Source: Syntrophobacterales bacterium (GTDB lineage: Bacteria > Desulfobacterota > Desulfobaccia > Desulfobaccales > 0-14-0-80-60-11). Taken from it: a stretch of 29,787 bases of DNA. This document shows, piece by piece, positions 20,970-28,714 of this stretch (positions are counted from its first letter, which is position 1; the number at the start of each line of letters is the position of its first letter). The notes beneath the pieces are model-generated. The model made no database searches. It saw nothing but the letters and a program-made list of their open reading frames with translations, and was not told the DNA's origin. The DNA lies in contig JALNYP010000047.1 in assembly GCA_023229795.1 (NCBI GenBank), forward strand, positions 1-29,787, in the 5' to 3' direction. Position numbers and translations under genes: made by a program.

Positions 20970-21658
20970 TCGGTCAAGATATCCTGGTCGCCGAGGATGA
21001 AGTTAAGATTGCGGGAATTCTCCGGGACTATCTGACCAAGGTGGGTTATCGAGTCGCTTGTCTTGAGCGCGGCGACCTGGTGGTCCCTTATGTGCGGCAG
21101 AAGCAGCCCTCGCTGATCTTACTGGACCTCATGCTTCCCGGCTTAGATGGGATGGAGGTCTGCCGGGAAGTGAGGAAGTTTTCAGAGGTCCCCATTATCA
21201 TGATTACGGCCCGGGTTGAAGAGATCGATCGGCTGCTCGGCCTGGAATTGGGGGCCGATGATTATGTCTGCAAGCCATTTAGCCCGAGAGAGGTAGTGGC
21301 CCGGGTAAAAGCGGTATTGAGAAGGGTTTATGCCCCTCCGGCTGACAAAACCTTGGTGGCCGGAGATGTCACGCTGGTTCCGGAGACCCATCAGGTGCTG
21401 GTGGGGGGACATGAACTCAAGCTCACCCCTTGTGAGTATAATCTCCTGAAAACGCTGCTGAGCCATCCCAATCGCATATTTTCCCGTAACGAGCTGATTA
21501 ATGTCGTGCAGGGATATGATTTTGAAGGTTACGAAAGGACCATCGATTCCCATATCAAGAACCTGCGCAAGAAAATTGCTGGTTGTCTACCCGGCAAAGG
21601 CGTGATTAGTACTATCTATGGCGTGGGTTACAGGTTGAAAGCCCCTTCCGGCAAATAA
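20966..21658 (+). CDS. baeR: BaeR-like response regulator (OmpR family)
   Basis: 230 aa from ATG 20966; GGAG lies 7 nt before this ATG, whereas the earlier ATG at 20960 is too close to it. Receiver domain: acidic pocket EDE near 10-12, phosphoacceptor Asp near 54 in LILLDLMLPG, conserved T/S (MITAR), and Lys in ADDYVCKPFSPREVVARV. A C-terminal winged helix of the OmpR/PhoB type (LTPCEYNLLKTLL, RTIDSHIKNLRKK, YGVGYR) follows. EEIDRLLGLELGADDY is nearly identical to BaeR of E. coli. Its start overlaps the 3' end of baeS by 4 nt, so the pair is coupled. Probable regulator of envelope-stress or export genes. Confidence 0.93.
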   Translation: MIGQDILVAEDEVKIAGILRDYLTKVGYRVACLERGDLVVPYVRQKQPSLILLDLMLPGLDGMEVCREVRKFSEVPIIMITARVEEIDRLLGLELGADDYVCKPFSPREVVARVKAVLRRVYAPPADKTLVAGDVTLVPETHQVLVGGHELKLTPCEYNLLKTLLSHPNRIFSRNELINVVQGYDFEGYERTIDSHIKNLRKKIAGCLPGKGVISTIYGVGYRLKAPSGK

Positions 21659-21749
21659 GGCCCCAATGAACATTATAGAGGCTGGCAAGCAGTGGAATAA
21701 TCGGATAGATGAATCTTCTGCCTCTAAATCTAAAAAATATCCTTTCCCA

Positions 21750-23138
21750 TTATTTTCGCCAACTGCTTAATGAGACCGGATAATCTTGTGCCAAAGTCTT
21801 CAACCGCTTCATAAGCTCCCCATAGGCCCTGAAAAGCGACGGTAATTCCCGCAGGCGATATTTACGCATGAGCCTGATCTGACTTTTTAGAGAGCGGGAA
21901 CGCTTGAACAGTGAAGCCAGTTCCTGGTAAAAGTCGTTTAGCGGCAGTTTTGTCGGTAGCAGGGTATGGAAAAAATCGAAATAGTCATAACTGGAACTGA
22001 TGAGTTGGTCCTTGACGTCATTATACAGGTCGGTGCCCGGCAAGGGAGTCAATACAGAAAAGCCGATAAAATCTAAATTCAGGCCGAGACAGTATTTCCG
22101 TAAGTCGGTGAAATCTTTCCGGTCGAACTCCGGCCTGATCATAAACATGGGCCAAATATCGATGTCGAGACCCTTGAGTATTTGCACCGCCTTTTCATTG
22201 TTCTCGACGGTTGATCCCTTGCGAACCGTTTTCAAATCCGCGTCCCGCATAAACTCAAGCCCTACAAAGACCCGCTCCAGCCCCACTTTTTTCCATTTCT
22301 CCAACAGGTCCGGATGATGGGAGATGGTATCGCTGCGTCCATAAAGGAAAAAACGTTTTCTGATCCCTGATTCCTGGATGAGACCAGCCAGTGCTCCCAT
22401 GCGCGCCGTATCCAGCAGTGATTCGTCATCAGCAAAGAACACGTAGTCCTCTTGTATGGTACCCAATTCCTCGATAATGCGCTCCGGCTTCCTGGTAAGA
22501 TAACGCCCGCCGGTCAACTTCCACAGCGCGCAGAATTGGCACCGGAAATGACACCCCTTGGAGGTGCGGATAGACGCCAGGGGCCTCATCCACTCGCTGA
22601 AATATGATTGCCGGTACGCCGCGGTTAAATCCCGCCTGGGCAAAGGGAAAATGTTCAGATCAAGGTCTTGATCTCCCTGATGCAGAAGGATAGCGCCATT
22701 TTCCAAGCAAGCGGCCCCGGGAATCTCTGACAATGCCAGGTTCTTTTCCAACCGCAGCATGACCTCCCGGAAGGGAAAGACCCCTTCGCCCCCAATAATG
22801 AGGTCTATAGACGGGGTATAAAAATCTTCGGGACTTACCGTGGCGTGATGCCCGCCAACGACAGTGCATATCTCCGGGTTGAAGGCCTTAATTTGCTGAA
22901 ATAGCCTATTTACCGTGTTGACATGGACCGTGTAAGAGGTAATGCCCACGACATCGGGCCGAAAGTCTCGAAGGTGGGAATCTAGATCATGGTCGAGCCG
23001 CATGTCGAGAATGCGAACATCATGGTCCGGGGCGACCCCGGCCGCCAGATATTCCAGAGCGAGCGGCTCAAAAATGGAAAAATCCTCGCCTCCCAACGCC
23101 CTCTCCGGTTTGGCGGGCTGTATCAGCAGTATCTTCAT
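21750..23138 (-). CDS. B12-binding domain radical SAM protein
   Basis: 462 aa. The N-terminal Rossmann-like B12-binding half (about 1-150) shows MKILLIQPAKPERALGGE, DVVGITSYT and TVVGGHHATVSPEDF, the last close to the family's V-G-G-x-H-x-T motif. The radical SAM core follows, with CHFRCQFC (Cys 196, 200, 203) binding the 4Fe-4S cluster, then GLERVFVGLEFM and the C-terminal PLPGTDLYNDVKDQL. The overall arrangement resembles HpnR/HpnP/BchE-type methylases and oxidoreductases; I cannot decide which, though the tail (PGTDLYNDVKDQL...LPTKLPLNDFYQEL) recalls hopanoid C-3 methylase. The start overlaps the TetR stop (ATGA). Likely a lipid or secondary-metabolite modification enzyme. Confidence 0.85.
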   Translation of the reverse strand: MKILLIQPAKPERALGGEDFSIFEPLALEYLAAGVAPDHDVRILDMRLDHDLDSHLRDFRPDVVGITSYTVHVNTVNRLFQQIKAFNPEICTVVGGHHATVSPEDFYTPSIDLIIGGEGVFPFREVMLRLEKNLALSEIPGAACLENGAILLHQGDQDLDLNIFPLPRRDLTAAYRQSYFSEWMRPLASIRTSKGCHFRCQFCALWKLTGGRYLTRKPERIIEELGTIQEDYVFFADDESLLDTARMGALAGLIQESGIRKRFFLYGRSDTISHHPDLLEKWKKVGLERVFVGLEFMRDADLKTVRKGSTVENNEKAVQILKGLDIDIWPMFMIRPEFDRKDFTDLRKYCLGLNLDFIGFSVLTPLPGTDLYNDVKDQLISSSYDYFDFFHTLLPTKLPLNDFYQELASLFKRSRSLKSQIRLMRKYRLRELPSLFRAYGELMKRLKTLAQDYPVSLSSWRK

Positions 23139-23776
23139 GGACCACCTCGTTTCTTTGGGTGCAAAACTAAACGGCCGACCTTAGTAATGCCCTTAAGGTA
23201 AGAGTCAGTCATGGCGGCGAGCGCCGCCGCCACCATTTCTACGGTCATTTCCGGCTTCCGGAAAAGCATGATGAGGGCGCCAAGGTACAACGAGAATATC
23301 GCCCCCGCGGCCACCTCGGTATTCACTTCTGCCCTGATATTGCCCCGGACCTTTTCCTCTGCCAACAGGATGGATAAGAACTGGATATATTGTTCAGACT
23401 GCCTGGACAGGTCTGGAGTGGCGCGGTCCGGCTCAAAAATGGTCTGGCGAATAAGAGCCCTGTAGAGGTCTCGGTTTTGATCGTAAAGCCGGAAGAATCC
23501 CTTCGCCAGGTGCATCAGACGCTCAAGGATTGTCGAATCCCCAGGCAGTGAGGCCATCAGCTTCGTCATAGCCTGGTCGATATCCAGCTTCAGGGCCTCT
23601 TCCAGCAAGGCGGTTTTACTTTTGAAATGCACCACTACCGAGGCAGGGGAGACGCCCGCTCTTCTGGCTATGTCTCTGATGGTGCAGCCCTCCAGGCCTT
23701 TTTGGGCAAAGAGCCGACGCGCCGCTCTTAAAATGAGCTGCCTGGTTTCTTGTTTTGAGGCTTCGCGACGATTCAT
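23135..23776 (-). CDS. TetR/AcrR-family transcriptional regulator
   Basis: 213 aa from ATG 23776; the longer frame from 23818 would run through the palindrome. The N-terminal helix-turn-helix is clear (CTIRDIARRAGVSPASVVVH, FKSKTALLEEAL). The C-terminal half is the variable ligand-binding domain. No Shine-Dalgarno lies before ATG, so a leaderless or poorly translated message is possible. A perfect 13-bp inverted repeat sits 8-38 bp upstream of the start. It overlaps the radical SAM gene by 4 nt, indicating that it autoregulates an operon controlling that enzyme. Confidence 0.9.
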   Translation of the reverse strand: MNRREASKQETRQLILRAARRLFAQKGLEGCTIRDIARRAGVSPASVVVHFKSKTALLEEALKLDIDQAMTKLMASLPGDSTILERLMHLAKGFFRLYDQNRDLYRALIRQTIFEPDRATPDLSRQSEQYIQFLSILLAEEKVRGNIRAEVNTEVAAGAIFSLYLGALIMLFRKPEMTVEMVAAALAAMTDSYLKGITKVGRLVLHPKKRGGP

Positions 23777-23783
23777 GGCTAAA

Positions 23784-23814
23784 TTAAATATGTTTAATAA
23801 ATAAACATATTTAA
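23784..23814. promoter_or_regulatory. Perfect 31-bp palindromic operator candidate for the TetR regulator
   Basis: TTAAATATGTTTA (23784-23796), a 5-nt spacer ATAAA, then TAAACATATTTAA (23802-23814): a perfect 13-bp inverted repeat. It is AT-only except for one G/C pair and lies directly before the TetR start codon. TetR-family operators are palindromes of this kind, typically overlapping the regulator's own promoter. The AT content also fits a -10 region. Confidence 0.75.
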
Positions 23815-23830
23815 TCAAATTGGCGATTCT

Positions 23831-24153
23831 TTGTCAATCGAAAAAATCGTGGTCAAGGGCCGGTTGGCATCGGGCAAAGACCTGGCAGTGCCGGAAAATA
23901 TGAGGCTTGAGGCGCTGCCGCCTTACAGTCCGCAACTCAACCCGTGGAGCATATCTGGGATGAGATCAGGGAAAAGTGGTTCGCCAACGAAGTTTTTGAC
24001 AGCCTGGATGCCCTGGAAGATCGTCTGGTGGACGCGTTAGTCGGGTTGGAAAATGACCAAGAATTGGCGGCCTCCACCACAGGCTTCGATTGGATTTTTA
24101 ATTGGCTAGAGACTGCAACCTGGTATCACCAAGAGGAAAAAGGAGGCGCTTAG
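23831..24153 (+). pseudogene. Degenerate IS630-like transposase C-terminal remnant
   Basis: In pieces it reads DLAVPENMRLEALPPYSPQLNP, shown here as the motif around PPYSPQLNP, then EHIWDEIREKWFANEVFDSL and EDRLVDALVGLEND. That is the end of a DDE transposase of the IS630 or related type (PYSPxLNPxE with E catalytic). A one-base deletion in the CCGTGGAGC stretch near 23941-23949 splits NP(V)EHIW, and a second shift lies near the GWH-like stretch (23862-23880). The N-terminal two-thirds is missing. Not functional. Confidence 0.7.
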
Positions 24154-24159
24154 TTTGTC

Positions 24160-24186
24160 TGCGGTTTTGTCTCCAGTAAAACCGCA
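24160..24186. repeat. 9-bp perfect hairpin after the transposase remnant
   Basis: TGCGGTTTT at 24160-24168 and AAAACCGCA at 24178-24186 with a 9-nt loop, 7 nt after the remnant's stop. It may be the end of the mobile element or a terminator. It lacks a T run, so I treat it as a repeat. Confidence 0.45.
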
Positions 24187-24296
24187 CAATATTACGTTTC
24201 TCGAGTCAATGGCGGCATTGCGATGAAGGAGGTGCGGGTCAGTTGCCGGTCTTCCAAAACTTCCGGAATTTTAGGTCGTTTCGGGGACCTGGGCTT

Positions 24297-24851
24297 CTAT
24301 TCCGCATCCAGGGCGCGCCAGCCGAAGACTTCCAGGTAGGCTTGCAGCTTGTCTCGTTTCTCCCGGTATTTTTCTTCCCAGAGGGGCGGGCAGTCTTTAA
24401 GGCTGATCTCCCCTTCCCGCAGGGCCGCGGCGTAGGCCATGCAGGCGGCGTAGCCGCAGACCTTGCAGTTGGTCATGGGCAAGAGCTTTAAAATTTCTAT
24501 GACTTTGAGGCCGGCTTGACTCGCGAAGCGAGGCGTGATGTGGTCCCGGCGCTCGTAAATGTCATTAATCTGGGCTTTAATCCAGGTGAGCAGGGCCTGG
24601 GCCTCTGCCATATCCCGAGCCCCGCGCAGGGCGATTTTTTGGGGGTGCAGGGTGATCCACTTGCCGTCGGAGAGCTTGAGAAGGAGAACCTGATTGGCTT
24701 GATCATAGTCCCAGCCGCCCAATTCGGCATTCACATAGGGGAGGGCAGGGGAGATGTCCGCCGTAAAGGTGGCGATGGCGTGCAGGACTTCCTTGGTGGA
24801 GTCCATTTTCGGGCGAAAGATGTCAAAGTTTTCAATCCGGTCCAGTAACAT
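24297..24851 (-). CDS. 4Fe-4S domain protein
   Basis: 184 aa from ATG 24851, chosen because AAGGGG lies 5 nt upstream; the longer frame from 24884 lacks this. Near the C-terminus is a cysteine block, MTNCKVCGYAACMAYAAAL followed by KDCPP (Cys 129, 132, 137, 154). It matches the Fe-S (PF04060-like) module of corrinoid/Fe-S proteins: C-x2-C-G-x3-C-x16-C. The N-terminal 110 residues have no recognised motif. It ends the arsenate/thiol operon and overlaps the upstream gene by 20 nt. Its role is probably electron transfer for the operon's redox steps. Confidence 0.7.
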   Translation of the reverse strand: MLLDRIENFDIFRPKMDSTKEVLHAIATFTADISPALPYVNAELGGWDYDQANQVLLLKLSDGKWITLHPQKIALRGARDMAEAQALLTWIKAQINDIYERRDHITPRFASQAGLKVIEILKLLPMTNCKVCGYAACMAYAAALREGEISLKDCPPLWEEKYREKRDKLQAYLEVFGWRALDAE

Positions 24852-25188
24852 GATGGCCCCTTTTGAACCTGCCGAAACGCTCAATTAATGCCTTGAGGCG
24901 ATCTAACCCGGCCCTGCCATAAGTCCACAGAGCTGCAAAGCAGCCGCCGATTATGCCGGCGGCCCCCACCCCCACCGGACAGCCGGGGGTGCCGCAACAG
25001 GGGCAGACGGAAGAGCTGGCGTAGATGCCGAAAAAAACCAGCCACCAGGAGAAAAAGCGCCCTAAGCCCCCGATTATCGGGGATTGATAGAGCTTCCCGA
25101 GACGCGGCGGCTTTTGCACATATTCCGGGGCCTCCTCAGGGAGACCAGCCGGGGCGATGCGCGTAGGCGACTCTTCTTGACCAGCCAT
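24832..25188 (-). CDS. Cys-rich small membrane protein
   Basis: 118 aa. The first 40 residues are charged. A first hydrophobic helix (FFSWWLVFFGIYASSS) is followed by a cluster of cysteines VCPCCGTPGCPVG (Cys 62, 64, 65, 70) and a second helix (GAAGIIGGCFAALWTYG) with Cys 83. The cluster at a membrane boundary suggests metal or metalloid binding or thiol exchange. Weak ribosome binding site. Sits between arsC and the Fe-S gene in the same orientation. Family not recognised. Confidence 0.6.
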   Translation of the reverse strand: MAGQEESPTRIAPAGLPEEAPEYVQKPPRLGKLYQSPIIGGLGRFFSWWLVFFGIYASSSVCPCCGTPGCPVGVGAAGIIGGCFAALWTYGRAGLDRLKALIERFGRFKRGHHVTGPD

Positions 25189-25235
25189 GTATAATAAGCC
25201 TCGAAATCTGCTAAATCCGGCGGGGAGGCCTGGAT

Positions 25236-25667
25236 TTAGGGAGCCTGGTGCGCCTTAGCCCGCTCCCGCAACAGCGGAATGAGTTCAGCCCGCAAGGCGT
25301 CCCGGACCTGTCGGAAGGCGGCCATGACCTCAGCCTCCGTACCCGTGGCCTTGCCGGGGTCCGGGAAGCCCGCGTGCCTGACCTCGGTTTCCCCGGGGAA
25401 GATGGGACATTGCTGCTGGGCCCGGTCGCAGACGGTAATCACCAGGTCAAATTGCTCCCCGGCCAGGTCGTCCAAGGATTTCGAGCGGTGATGGCTGATG
25501 TCGATGCCCAGTTCGGCCATAACCTGGATGGCCCGGGGGTTGACCCGGCTGGGCCGCACCCCCGCGGACCAGGCCTGCACCTGACCGGCCAGGTCATGGT
25601 TCACCAGACCCTCGGCCATCTGGCTGCGACAGGCGTTTTCGGTGCAGAGAAACAAGACTTTCAGCAT
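25236..25667 (-). CDS. arsC: Arsenate reductase, thioredoxin-coupled type
   Basis: 143 aa. The active-site loop CTENACRSQMAEG has Cys 8 and 13 in the C-x4-C-R-S frame of the low-molecular-weight phosphatase fold, with Asp in the FPDP motif near residues 102-105. Cys 80 and 87 (VITVCDRAQQQCP) form the redox relay. The spacing matches S. aureus pI258 ArsC (10, 15, 82, 89). It reduces arsenate to arsenite with electrons from thioredoxin, and thioredoxin-like genes lie in the same operon. CTEN replaces the more common CTGN. Confidence 0.93.
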   Translation of the reverse strand: MLKVLFLCTENACRSQMAEGLVNHDLAGQVQAWSAGVRPSRVNPRAIQVMAELGIDISHHRSKSLDDLAGEQFDLVITVCDRAQQQCPIFPGETEVRHAGFPDPGKATGTEAEVMAAFRQVRDALRAELIPLLRERAKAHQAP

Positions 25668-25689
25668 GAACTGCGGCCCTTACCCTAAT

Positions 25690-25923
25690 TTAGGCGATAA
25701 TTTTCTTGATTTCCTCGACGCTGGGCACCTGGCCCACGACCTTGACCTCGCCGTCCACTACGAGGGCTGGGGTGGTGAAGATCCCAAAGGCCATGATCTT
25801 GCTCAGTTCGCTCACCTTCTCCACTTCATAATCCCCACCCATGGCTTTGGCGGCTTCTGCCGTCCGTTTAGCCAACTCCACGCATTTGGGGCAACCCGGG
25901 CCCAAGACCTGTAACTTTTTCAT
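25690..25923 (-). CDS. Small thioredoxin-like protein (redox-active disulfide type)
   Basis: 77 aa. GPGCPKC (Cys 11 and 14) is the active-site disulfide, followed by helices and the cis-proline TTPALVVDGEV. This is the compact thioredoxin/glutaredoxin form found next to arsenic-resistance genes. AGGAG lies 8 nt before ATG. It lies 22 bp ahead of arsC and probably donates electrons to it or to a partner. Confidence 0.88.
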   Translation of the reverse strand: MKKLQVLGPGCPKCVELAKRTAEAAKAMGGDYEVEKVSELSKIMAFGIFTTPALVVDGEVKVVGQVPSVEEIKKIIA

Positions 25924-25950
25924 GCAGCTTTTCTCCTGTTCAAAATGGTT

Positions 25951-26331
25951 TCAGCCGCCGAATTGGGAGAGCTTGGCGGCCACGTCTTCTTTGGCCACCT
26001 CACCCACGGCCATCCAGAGCAGGTGTTTCTGGGCGTCCAGAAAGATCAAAGCCGGCAACTGAATGAGGTGGTACTCGCCGATATACGGCACCGCGGCTTG
26101 ACGGTCGGTGTCATAATCAATGCGTTTCAGCAAAGCCTGGCGCGGCCCGGTGAAAGTCTGGTTGACCAAGGCGTCCGCGGCATGGACGCTCTTGGCGCTG
26201 CAGCCGCAGGCCTGGCTTTTGGTGATATACACCACCTGGCTCACCTGGGTAGTTGCGGCGCTGGTCAGCACGGCCGCACCCAAGATTGCCAGGACCACAA
26301 GAACTACGATACCGATTTTGCCTTTCGCCAT
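25951..26331 (-). CDS. Exported thioredoxin-like protein
   Basis: 126 aa. N-terminal hydrophobic segment (KIGIVVLVVLAILGAAVLTS) as signal anchor, then a thioredoxin-like fold with Cys pair ACGCSA and the cis-Pro region LIQLPALIFLDAQ. Periplasmic thiol-redox protein. AGGGGGG lies just before ATG. It may receive electrons from CcdA and pass them to the permease region or a metalloid substrate. Weakly conserved C-terminus. Confidence 0.7.
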   Translation of the reverse strand: MAKGKIGIVVLVVLAILGAAVLTSAATTQVSQVVYITKSQACGCSAKSVHAADALVNQTFTGPRQALLKRIDYDTDRQAAVPYIGEYHLIQLPALIFLDAQKHLLWMAVGEVAKEDVAAKLSQFGG

Positions 26332-26370
26332 CTTTTCCCCCCTAAAATAGTTAGTCCTCGAATTACGCCA

Positions 26371-27504
26371 TCACATAATGGCGTTGAATATGAAGCCCAC
26401 GATGATAATCCCCACGGCGACCACCCCGATAAAGACGGCGATCAGCTTGGGCTTTAAGACCTTCCGGAGAATGACGGCTTCCGGAAAGGAAAGCGCGATG
26501 GTGGACATCATGAAGGCCAGCACCGTGCCCAGGGCCGCGCCTTTTTCCAGCAAGGCCTGGACCACGGGGATGATGCCGGCGGCGTTGGAGTACAGCGGCG
26601 CGCCGATAAGGACCGCGGCCGGCACCGACCACCAGGCCTGTTTGCCCATGATTGCCGCCATAAAGCCTTCGGGAACGTAGCCATGGATGGCCGCGCCGGC
26701 GCCGATCCCCAGCATAATATAGATCCAGACCCGCCCCACGATTTCCTTAACCTGGTATAACCCGTAATCGACCCGGCCCAGCCAGCTTAATTGCTGGAGT
26801 TGAGCCGGGGTCTGGCCCATGCGGATCTCGTAGACCCAGTCTTCCACCTGACGCTCCATATTCAGCCGCCCGATAATTATGCCGGTGAGGACAGCGATGA
26901 ACAGGCCCGTAGACATATAGATCAGGGCGATCTGCCAGCCGAAGAGGCCGAAGAGCAGCACCAGGGCTATTTCGTTCACCATGGGGGCGGAGATCAAAAA
27001 CGCGAAGGTAACGCCGATGGGAATGCCCGCTTCGACAAAGCCGATGAACAGAGGCACTGCGGAACAGGAGCAAAAAGGGGTCACGATCCCCAGTAACGCG
27101 GCCAGGATATCCCCTAGAAACTCGCGCTTACCTGCCAGAATAGCCCTGGTGCGCTCAGGGTTGAAAAAGGAGCGCAGGATGCCAACCGCGAAGACCACCA
27201 GCACCAGCAGCATGAAGACTTTGGGAATATCCAGAAATAAAAAGGACACGGCGTCCCCCAAGTGGGTGTCGGAGGCGATGCGGAAAACGTCATAGGTTAC
27301 CCACGTGGAAAAAGGCCCCAGTTGGCTGTAAATCGGATACCAGACCAGGAGCGCCAGACCCAGCAAAAGCAGCTTGAGGATTTGCCGCCCCGACAGGTCA
27401 GCCATGGCCGCTTTCAGCTTGGCAATGAGATTGATAGGTGGTTCGGTCGTCTCGACGGCAATTTCTACTGCCACCGCCTGCTTGCGCAGATGTTGCTTAT
27501 TCAT
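26371..27504 (-). CDS. ArsP-type permease
   Basis: 377 aa, about eight to ten membrane helices. The family core is TPFCSCSAVPLFIGF, followed by GIPIGVTFAFLISAPMVNE and later LIGAPLYSNAAGI: the PF03773 (ArsP_1/permease) signatures. The CSCS pair binds a thiophilic ligand. Members export methylated or inorganic arsenicals or other thiophilic compounds. Long soluble N-terminal tail (about 45 aa). AGGGACGG lies before ATG. Located mid-operon between CcdA and thioredoxin-like genes. Confidence 0.85.
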   Translation of the reverse strand: MNKQHLRKQAVAVEIAVETTEPPINLIAKLKAAMADLSGRQILKLLLLGLALLVWYPIYSQLGPFSTWVTYDVFRIASDTHLGDAVSFLFLDIPKVFMLLVLVVFAVGILRSFFNPERTRAILAGKREFLGDILAALLGIVTPFCSCSAVPLFIGFVEAGIPIGVTFAFLISAPMVNEIALVLLFGLFGWQIALIYMSTGLFIAVLTGIIIGRLNMERQVEDWVYEIRMGQTPAQLQQLSWLGRVDYGLYQVKEIVGRVWIYIMLGIGAGAAIHGYVPEGFMAAIMGKQAWWSVPAAVLIGAPLYSNAAGIIPVVQALLEKGAALGTVLAFMMSTIALSFPEAVILRKVLKPKLIAVFIGVVAVGIIIVGFIFNAIM

Positions 27505-27547
27505 CAGTTACCGTCCCTTAAAGGAAACAAATTTCGCGGCTCGCTTA

Positions 27548-28249
27548 TCAAACCAGCCAGCCGCGAACCCCCTGGAAGAAAATATAGGCCCCGACAAAGA
27601 AGATCAGGAAGCCGGCCACCCGTTGCATCACCACGCTCGCTTTGGCCCCCCGGGATTGCAGGAAGCTTTCGATCACCCCGGTAAAGGTGCCGGCCAGGAT
27701 GATCAGAGTGCCCTGGCCCAGGGCATAAGCGAATAACAGGGTGCTGCCGTACGCCACCTCGCCTTTGACCGCGGCCAGGGTGAGGATGACCGCCAGCACC
27801 GGGGACGCGCAGGGCGACAGGACCAGGCCGAACAGCGCTCCCAAAATCAGGGCGCCGATCAAACCGGTACGCTGGGGCAGGAATTTCTGTGACCCTCCGC
27901 CCAGTTTGAGATGAATCACGCCGGACAACTGCAGGCCCATGACCATGAGGATGATAGCCACCACGAAACGCCAGAAGGTTCCCACCTCGCCGAACATGGT
28001 GCCCATCAGCGCGGCGATGGCCCCGAGGATCGACATCACCAGAGCCAGGCCAACCACAAAAGTCACCGAATAGAAAAAGGCCTGCTTCTTGCGCCCCTCG
28101 GCATAGCCGCCGACAAAGCCGATAATCAGGGGAATACTGGCCAGGATGCAGGGACTGGCGGTAGCCACCACCCCGCCCAGATAGCTGGCGCCGTAGGCCA
28201 GGATGGGACGGGTCTGCATGACCTGGCCCAGTGATTCACTCCATCCCAT
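27548..28249 (-). CDS. CcdA/DsbD-like thiol-redox membrane protein
   Basis: 233 aa, about six helices. Two cysteines in conserved Pro-Cys sites, ASPCILASIP (Cys 34) and LSPCASPV (Cys 147), are those that carry electrons across the membrane in CcdA/DsbD. GGGAGG lies before ATG, with a spacing of 7. The gene directly follows the thioredoxin gene and precedes the permease. It would pass electrons from cytoplasmic thioredoxin to periplasmic thiol proteins encoded in the operon. Confidence 0.88.
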   Translation of the reverse strand: MGWSESLGQVMQTRPILAYGASYLGGVVATASPCILASIPLIIGFVGGYAEGRKKQAFFYSVTFVVGLALVMSILGAIAALMGTMFGEVGTFWRFVVAIILMVMGLQLSGVIHLKLGGGSQKFLPQRTGLIGALILGALFGLVLSPCASPVLAVILTLAAVKGEVAYGSTLLFAYALGQGTLIILAGTFTGVIESFLQSRGAKASVVMQRVAGFLIFFVGAYIFFQGVRGWLV

Positions 28250-28269
28250 AAAATTTCCTCCCGGTTCCG

Positions 28270-28656
28270 TTAGCGGATGAATTTCAATTCCTTCAGTTTC
28301 TTGATGAGCTCTTCCTTGGGCAAGGCGCCGATATGCTGGTCCACCACTTTGCCGGAAGCATCGAAAAAGACCTGGGTGGGGATGGCCACGATCTTGTATT
28401 GATGGAATAGGGGCATTTCCTCATCCGAATACACCATGCGAAATTCAACTTGGTCGCCATACTGAGGCTTCAACTCCGCCACGACCTTTTGCATCTCCTT
28501 GCAGGGGACGCAGTACTTGGCGCCGAAATCATAGACCGCCGGCTTGCCTTTGGCCGGAGCCGAACCCTGCGCCAGAGTCGGCAAGGGTTGCCAAAGCAGC
28601 AGAAAACCTACCACCAGACAAAACAAACCGATAAAAGTTCCACGCAAAAATTTCAT
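28270..28656 (-). CDS. Periplasmic/anchored thioredoxin-like protein
   Basis: 128 aa from ATG 28656, chosen because AAGGAAGG sits before it; a longer frame from 28701 is unlikely. Signal anchor FIGLFCLVVGFLLLW, then the thioredoxin fold with the active site CVPC (Cys 49 and 52; DFGAKYCVPCKEMQ) and cis-Pro VAIPTQVFFD. First gene of the thiol/arsenate operon. Likely a partner of CcdA, 20 bp downstream. Confidence 0.87.
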   Translation of the reverse strand: MKFLRGTFIGLFCLVVGFLLLWQPLPTLAQGSAPAKGKPAVYDFGAKYCVPCKEMQKVVAELKPQYGDQVEFRMVYSDEEMPLFHQYKIVAIPTQVFFDASGKVVDQHIGALPKEELIKKLKELKFIR

Positions 28657-28684
28657 TGGTACCCTTCCTTTTCGAGTGATTAGG

Positions 28685-28714
28685 GTCAGACTCTCTGACA
28701 TATAAACTGTATAT
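28685..28714. promoter_or_regulatory. Operator-like palindromes upstream of the thiol/arsenate operon
   Basis: GTCAGA-CTC-TCTGAC at 28685-28699 and ATATA-AACTG-TATAT at 28700-28714, head to tail, lie 29-58 bp upstream of the first start (28656). Both are perfect inverted repeats of 6 and 5 bp. ArsR-type or other repressors bind such sites. No regulator gene is present in the window. Confidence 0.45.

Noticed and set aside
21659..21749. Possible terminator between baeR and the radical SAM gene
   Set aside because: TAGAGGC and GCCTCTA are inverted but separated by a long loop, and there is no T run. Too weak to call.
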